This document shows positions 5,476 through 8,319 of a stretch of DNA of 8,319 nucleotides, one piece after another (the stretch's first letter is position 1; each line of letters begins with the position of its first letter). Position numbers and translations under genes: made by a program. This DNA is from DATLFA01 sp039934635 (GTDB lineage Bacteria; Actinomycetota; Acidimicrobiia; Acidimicrobiales; WLNW01). The notes below the pieces were generated by a model, which saw only the letters and a list, made by a program, of their open reading frames with translations, made no database searches and was not told the origin of the DNA. Location of the stretch: the NCBI GenBank assembly GCA_039934635.1, contig JBDTLT010000237.1, forward strand, positions 1 through 8,319, in the 5' to 3' direction.

Positions 5476-6356
5476 CCCAGCACTTCGCCGAGTCTCGGAC
5501 GCGCGCCGTTGCGCCATGCCGCAAAGGGCATCGGCGCCTTGCCCTCGGGCTGCACGACGACGAGCTCGAGTGCGCCGGATGCGGTGCCGACGATCGCGCC
5601 ATCGAGCGCGCCCGCCGCGAGAGAGGAACGATCGACCGCGTGCGCGCGATGCACTTTGAGGCGTCGGCCGCGAAACGTTGTCCACGCTTCGCCGAGACGC
5701 ACAACGCGCGCCAACTGTGCCGCCGGCATCGCCCAATCGAGTTCGAGTTCACTCGGGTCGATCTTGGCGGCGTAGGTCGGCTCGCCGTCTTGGGCGCGGG
5801 GATCGTCGATGCCCTCGCGCAACAGGTCGACCAGCAATTGCGTCCCCCGCTCGACCAGCAGCCCGCGCAGCTCGCCCAGCGTGATGTCGTCGTCGATGGT
5901 GACGCGTGCCTCTGCATACACGCCGCCGGTATCGAGCCCTTCTTCGACCGCCATGATGTCGACACCGGTCTCGCGATCGCCGGCCAGGATCGCTCGCTCG
6001 ACGGGCGCCGCGCCGCGCCAACGCGGAAGCAACGAGAAGTGCATGTTGACCATGGCCAACTGATCGAGGACGTGTGGTTTGATCAGACGACCGAACGCGA
6101 CGACGACGCCCAGATCGGCGTCGACCGACAGCACGTCATCGACCTGGTCGGTGACGGGCAAGCCGAGCTCTAGCGCGGCGGCCTTGACCGGCGACGGTGC
6201 GAGCGCGCTACCGCGCATGCGGCGCTTGTCGGCGCGCGAGACCACCAACGCGATCTCGAAGCCGGCTTCGTGCAACGCATACAGCGGTGGCACCGCGAGC
6301 TCGGGTGTACCCATGTACACCAAGCGCCGGGGATGGCGCGGCGGGCGAAGGGTCAC
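5457..6356 (-). CDS. fmt: Methionyl-tRNA formyltransferase
   Basis: Fmt transfers a formyl group from 10-formyltetrahydrofolate to Met-tRNAfMet, preparing the initiator tRNA. The 299-residue protein has the N-terminal start LVYMGTPELAVPPL, the folate and catalytic region VNMHFSLLPRWRGAAPVERA with Asn104 and His106, and Asp142 in GLDTGG. These match E. coli Asn106, His108 and Asp144 with a constant offset of two. The C-terminal tRNA-binding domain starts near 205. Its usual NPWP-containing turn is shortened here to VRLGEAWTTFRG. Length is close to the usual 310. The start is GTG at 6356, overlapping the def stop as GTGA, without its own Shine-Dalgarno, so translation is coupled to def. rsmB follows after 22 bp. 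Confidence 0.97.
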   Translation of the reverse strand: MTLRPPRHPRRLVYMGTPELAVPPLYALHEAGFEIALVVSRADKRRMRGSALAPSPVKAAALELGLPVTDQVDDVLSVDADLGVVVAFGRLIKPHVLDQLAMVNMHFSLLPRWRGAAPVERAILAGDRETGVDIMAVEEGLDTGGVYAEARVTIDDDITLGELRGLLVERGTQLLVDLLREGIDDPRAQDGEPTYAAKIDPSELELDWAMPAAQLARVVRLGEAWTTFRGRRLKVHRAHAVDRSSLAAGALDGAIVGTASGALELVVVQPEGKAPMPFAAWRNGARPRLGEVLGGATAP

Positions 6357-6940
6357 GGCAGGTTGAGACCACTCGATGTCTGACGGGCGCCGCCGCCCCG
6401 TTCGGAAGCCGCCTGCTCTCGGAGGCGGGCCCGGTTGTCGTGGGTCAACGTGCCGCTCTGCACCATTTCACGAATCGTCTTGAGCGCCGCTTTGCGGAGG
6501 TCGTCCTCGAGTCGCTCGACCAGCAAGATGCCGTCGAGATGATCGAACTCGTGCTGGAAGAGGCGCCCGAGCAACTCATCGGCCTCGATGTCGACTTCGT
6601 TGCCGTCGAGGTCGAGGCCCCGGATGTGAATCTCGTTGGGGCGCTCGATCTCCCACGACAGACCGGGGACCGAAAGGCAGCCTTCTTCGTAGAGCCAACT
6701 ACCGCGGGATTCGACGATCTCGGGGTTGACGAGCACACCCGGGCCCTCCCCGACGTCGTAGACGAAGAGTCGCTTTTGGACACCCACCTGAGGGGCGGCC
6801 AGGCCGATGCCGGGCGCCTCGTACATCGTGTGCAACATGTCGTCGCAGAGACGGGCCAATGCACCGTCGACGTGCGTGACCTCGGCGGCTCGCTGGCGGA
6901 GCACCGGGTCGCCGATGATGCGTATCTCGTAGGGCGCCAT
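6353..6940 (-). CDS. def: Peptide deformylase
   Basis: Def removes the N-formyl group from new proteins, reversing the effect of Fmt on initiator methionine. The 195-residue metalloenzyme shows all three signature motifs: GIGLAAPQVG (44-53), EEGCLSVPG (86-93 region, metal ligand Cys88) and QHEFDHLDG (129-137, ligands His130 and His134, catalytic Glu131). An additional C-terminal tail of about 30 residues rich in Arg, Gly and Ser follows the last helix. The ATG at 6940 was chosen because it gives the family start YEIRIIGDPVLRQRA; the frame is open 17 codons further up, but that part overlaps the divergent promoter and methyltransferase start. A TAGCCT box ends 8 nt upstream, suggesting a leaderless mRNA. 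It heads the def-fmt-rsmB operon. Confidence 0.97.
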   Translation of the reverse strand: MAPYEIRIIGDPVLRQRAAEVTHVDGALARLCDDMLHTMYEAPGIGLAAPQVGVQKRLFVYDVGEGPGVLVNPEIVESRGSWLYEEGCLSVPGLSWEIERPNEIHIRGLDLDGNEVDIEADELLGRLFQHEFDHLDGILLVERLEDDLRKAALKTIREMVQSGTLTHDNRARLREQAASERGGGARQTSSGLNLP

Positions 6941-6948
6941 GGGATTGC

Positions 6949-6958
6949 AGGCTACCGT
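6949..6958. promoter_or_regulatory. Overlapping back-to-back -10 elements between def and the methyltransferase gene
   Basis: The 27-bp gap between the two start codons contains AGGCTACCGT. On the minus strand TAGCCT (6954-6949) ends 8 nt before the def ATG. On the plus strand TACCGT (6953-6958) ends 9 nt before the ATG at 6968. Both fit TAnnnT and share one TA step, so the two promoters would compete for the same melting site. Neither gene has a Shine-Dalgarno. No -35 with a good match was found. Confidence 0.5.
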
Positions 6959-6967
6959 CAGCACGCG

Positions 6968-7579
6968 ATGGCTGAACCTACGAGCGGTCACTACTTCGAT
7001 GCCGAGCCGGCGGCGCGCTCCGAGCCGCGTGAGGTCGACTTGACCCTGCCGGGTGTTTCTTTGACGCTCACCACCGACCGGGGTGTTTTCGCGGTCGACG
7101 GCGTCGACCCCGGCACCAAACTGTTGCTACTCGAAGCGCCCTCGCCCCTGCCGGCACAACAGACCGTGCTCGATCTCGGCTGCGGCTATGGCGCGATCGC
7201 GGTCGCGGTGGCGAGCCGGGCGGTGCACTGTACGGTCTGGGCCGTCGACAGCAACGAACGGGCCCGTGCGCTCTGTGCCGCCAACGCCGCCCGAGCGCAA
7301 GTGGGTGAACGCGTCCGCGTCAGCGCTCCCGATGACGTGGCCGCGGACGTCGTGTTCGACGTGATCTACAGCAACCCACCCATACGTATTGGCAAGCCCG
7401 CGCTGCACGAGCTTCTCGGTCGTTGGTTCGCCCAACTCTCGCCCGATGGCGTCGCCTATCTCGTCGTGCAAAAGCACCTCGGGGCCGATTCACTGGCGCG
7501 CTGGCTCGGCGAAGAAGGCTGGACGGTGAAGCGACTGGTGTCACGGCGCGCGTACCGAGTGCTCGAGGTTCGGCGATGA
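6968..7579 (+). CDS. Class I SAM-dependent methyltransferase, RsmC-like
   Basis: This 203-residue protein resembles the catalytic half of RsmC, which methylates the N2 of a guanine in 16S rRNA. Visible are the SAM-binding motif VLDLGCGYGAIA (67-78), an acidic Asp94 at the end of the second strand, and the NPP active-site motif at 136-138 in YSNPPIRIGK. VVQKHLGADSL follows at 166-176. NPPI replaces the NPPF usual in RsmC. The protein lacks the N-terminal pseudo-methyltransferase domain of E. coli RsmC (about 340 residues), as is common for actinobacterial members. The target, rRNA or something else, is not settled by the sequence. The ATG at 6968 has a TACCGT box 9 nt upstream. It is divergent from def, and its stop overlaps the next start as ATGA. 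Confidence 0.85.
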   Translation: MAEPTSGHYFDAEPAARSEPREVDLTLPGVSLTLTTDRGVFAVDGVDPGTKLLLLEAPSPLPAQQTVLDLGCGYGAIAVAVASRAVHCTVWAVDSNERARALCAANAARAQVGERVRVSAPDDVAADVVFDVIYSNPPIRIGKPALHELLGRWFAQLSPDGVAYLVVQKHLGADSLARWLGEEGWTVKRLVSRRAYRVLEVRR

Positions 7580-8094
7580 AAGCGCTCGACGGCACCGGGC
7601 TCAAGCGCCTACACCGCGAGTGGCGTCACCGCACCGACGGACGGCTGGGGCTCATCCTCGACAACGTGCAATCGCCGTTCAACGTCGGAGCGATCGTGCG
7701 CACGGCCGCGGCCTACCGGGTCGAGCACGCGTGGCTCGTCGGTGCTACACCCGAGCTCGACGACGCCAAGGTCCGCAAAACGGCGCTCGGCTGTGATCGC
7801 TACCTCACGTGGCAGCGCGCCGACACGACCGCCGACGCGCTCGCCGGCGCGCGGGCCGACGGTTTCTCGCCGATCGGCCTCGAGCTTGCCGACGGGGCCA
7901 GCCCGCTGCACGAGCTCGGCTTCACCGGTGACGTCTGCCTCGTGATCGGCCACGAAGATCGCGGCCTCGGCCCGGCGACGCTCGATGCCTGCGACGCCGT
8001 CGCGTACCTGCCGATGCTCGGCAAAGTCGGGTCACTCAACGTCGCGACCGCCACCGCGATCGCCCTCTACGAACTTCGCCGCCAACGCTGGTGA
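7576..8094 (+). CDS. TrmH/SpoU-family RNA 2'-O-methyltransferase
   Basis: SPOUT enzymes of this family transfer a methyl group from SAM to a ribose 2'-OH in tRNA or rRNA. All three motifs are seen in the 172-residue protein: LILDNVQSPFNVGAIVRTA (26-44, Asn36 and Arg42), VIGHEDRGLG (123-132, Glu127) and LPMLGKVGSLNVATATAIALYE (145-166, Asn155), which forms the SAM-binding knot. No N-terminal L30e-like RNA-binding domain is present, so it is a compact TrmH-like form. TrmH (Gm18 of tRNA) is the closest named type, but the substrate cannot be assigned from this. The ATG overlaps the preceding stop as ATGA, with GAGG 7 nt upstream as Shine-Dalgarno, so the two methyltransferases form an operon. 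The IS-like DNA begins close after its stop, and no terminator is seen. Confidence 0.9.
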   Translation: MKALDGTGLKRLHREWRHRTDGRLGLILDNVQSPFNVGAIVRTAAAYRVEHAWLVGATPELDDAKVRKTALGCDRYLTWQRADTTADALAGARADGFSPIGLELADGASPLHELGFTGDVCLVIGHEDRGLGPATLDACDAVAYLPMLGKVGSLNVATATAIALYELRRQRW

Positions 8095-8319
8095 CCAATC
8101 GCGACCGTTCTGGTGGTGTTCGATAGGTGTATAGAGCCTGTCGCATGAATGTTGATTGTCCTGCTCGCGTTTGTGGTGGTGGGAGATGATTTGGGGGTGG
8201 GACCGAATTTTCTCTGTGGTGATCGTGATCAGTTGTTTTTGATGCCGCCGGATATGCGGGAGTGGTTGCCGGATGGGCATTTGGCGTTGTTCGTGATCGA
8301 TGTCGTCGAGGGGTTGGAT
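8095..8319 (+). mobile_element. Left part of an insertion sequence, IS1182-like (truncated by window)
   Basis: The DNA after 8095 turns G/T-rich and differs from the C-rich neighbours. It holds the start of a transposase gene, with about 90 bp of noncoding DNA before it that should contain the left terminal repeat. The exact IS boundary cannot be fixed, because the right inverted repeat and the target duplication lie outside the window; it is probably somewhere between 8100 and 8160. Confidence 0.6.
8191..8319 (+). CDS. Transposase N-terminus, IS1182-like (partial)
   Basis: Only the first 43 codons are inside the window. They include GDRDQLFLMPPDMREWLPDG and then HLALFVIDVVEGLD, a pattern I recognise as the N-terminus of IS1182-type DDE transposases (the InsH/DUF772 N-terminal region). 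The catalytic DDE residues would lie beyond the window. TTG at 8191 is proposed as start because GGGAG lies 5 nt upstream; GTG at 8197 is an alternative. Codon use is unlike the neighbours: all six Asp codons are GAT and six of seven internal Leu codons are TTG, whereas the adjacent methyltransferase gene mostly uses GAC and CTC. This indicates recent acquisition. Whether the gene is intact cannot be judged. Confidence 0.75.
   Translation, partial: MGVGPNFLCGDRDQLFLMPPDMREWLPDGHLALFVIDVVEGLD

Noticed and set aside
5435..5965. Upstream extension of RsmB to 552 residues
   Set aside because: The added part lies within fmt in another frame and does not resemble an N-terminal domain.
6197..6967. 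Upstream extension of the RsmC-like methyltransferase antisense to def and fmt
   Set aside because: The extension is a shadow of def; ATG 6968 gives the family-like start and has a -10 box in place.
8032..8280. 82-codon minus-strand open frame over the methyltransferase 3' end and IS start
   Set aside because: Crosses the boundary between native and IS DNA and is antisense to both genes; no motif.
1..8319. CRISPR arrays, tRNA or rRNA genes, phage or defence genes
   Set aside because: No regularly spaced repeats, no cloverleaf or rRNA sequence, and every sizeable coding frame is explained by housekeeping genes or the terminal IS.

Overview
The window is GC-rich bacterial chromosome of an actinobacterial type, most likely class Acidimicrobiia. 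This is inferred from the GC content, GTG starts, TAnnnT -10 boxes placed as for leaderless mRNAs, the def-fmt-rsmB / riboflavin / hisG / infC gene order, and sequence style in Fmt and RibD. Nearly all of it is housekeeping DNA. The exception is the last ~220 bp, where a mobile element begins.

Layout, left to right. (1) 1-278, minus: N-terminal part of infC (IF-3), cut by the window edge. (2) 279-539: intergenic region holding the structured infC leader and a symmetric -10 element shared with the next gene. (3) 540-974, plus: small DUF1844 protein, convergent with hisG. (4) 994-4026, minus: moaB/mog, ribD, ribA, hisG in transcription order. ribD and ribA overlap by ATGA. ribE and ribH, often found with them, are absent. 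hisG follows after a gap and has a possible promoter of its own. (5) 4088-4270, plus: a 60-residue single-span membrane protein with its own promoter, separating the two minus-strand operons. (6) 4307-6940, minus: def, fmt, rsmB, joined by a GTGA overlap and by a 9-codon mini-ORF created by a 26-bp tandem duplication. (7) 6968-8094, plus: an RsmC-like methyltransferase and a SPOUT (TrmH-family) RNA methyltransferase, ATGA-coupled and divergent from def over 27 bp. (8) 8095-8319: start of an IS with an IS1182-like transposase N-terminus and clearly different codon use.

Functionally, def and fmt form the formyl-Met cycle (Fmt formylates initiator tRNA, Def removes the formyl group). With IF-3, RsmB and the two divergent RNA methyltransferases they make a translation-initiation and RNA-modification neighbourhood. 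RibD and RibA provide the first steps of riboflavin synthesis from GTP, MoaB/Mog acts in molybdenum cofactor synthesis, and HisG commits ATP and PRPP to histidine.

I found no convincing new defence, CRISPR, phage or biosynthetic system. The points worth a second look are local: overlapping back-to-back -10 elements, an RsmB about 57 residues short before its catalytic domain, moaB in the riboflavin operon, the infC leader with an uncertain start codon, and two short tandem duplications at gene junctions.
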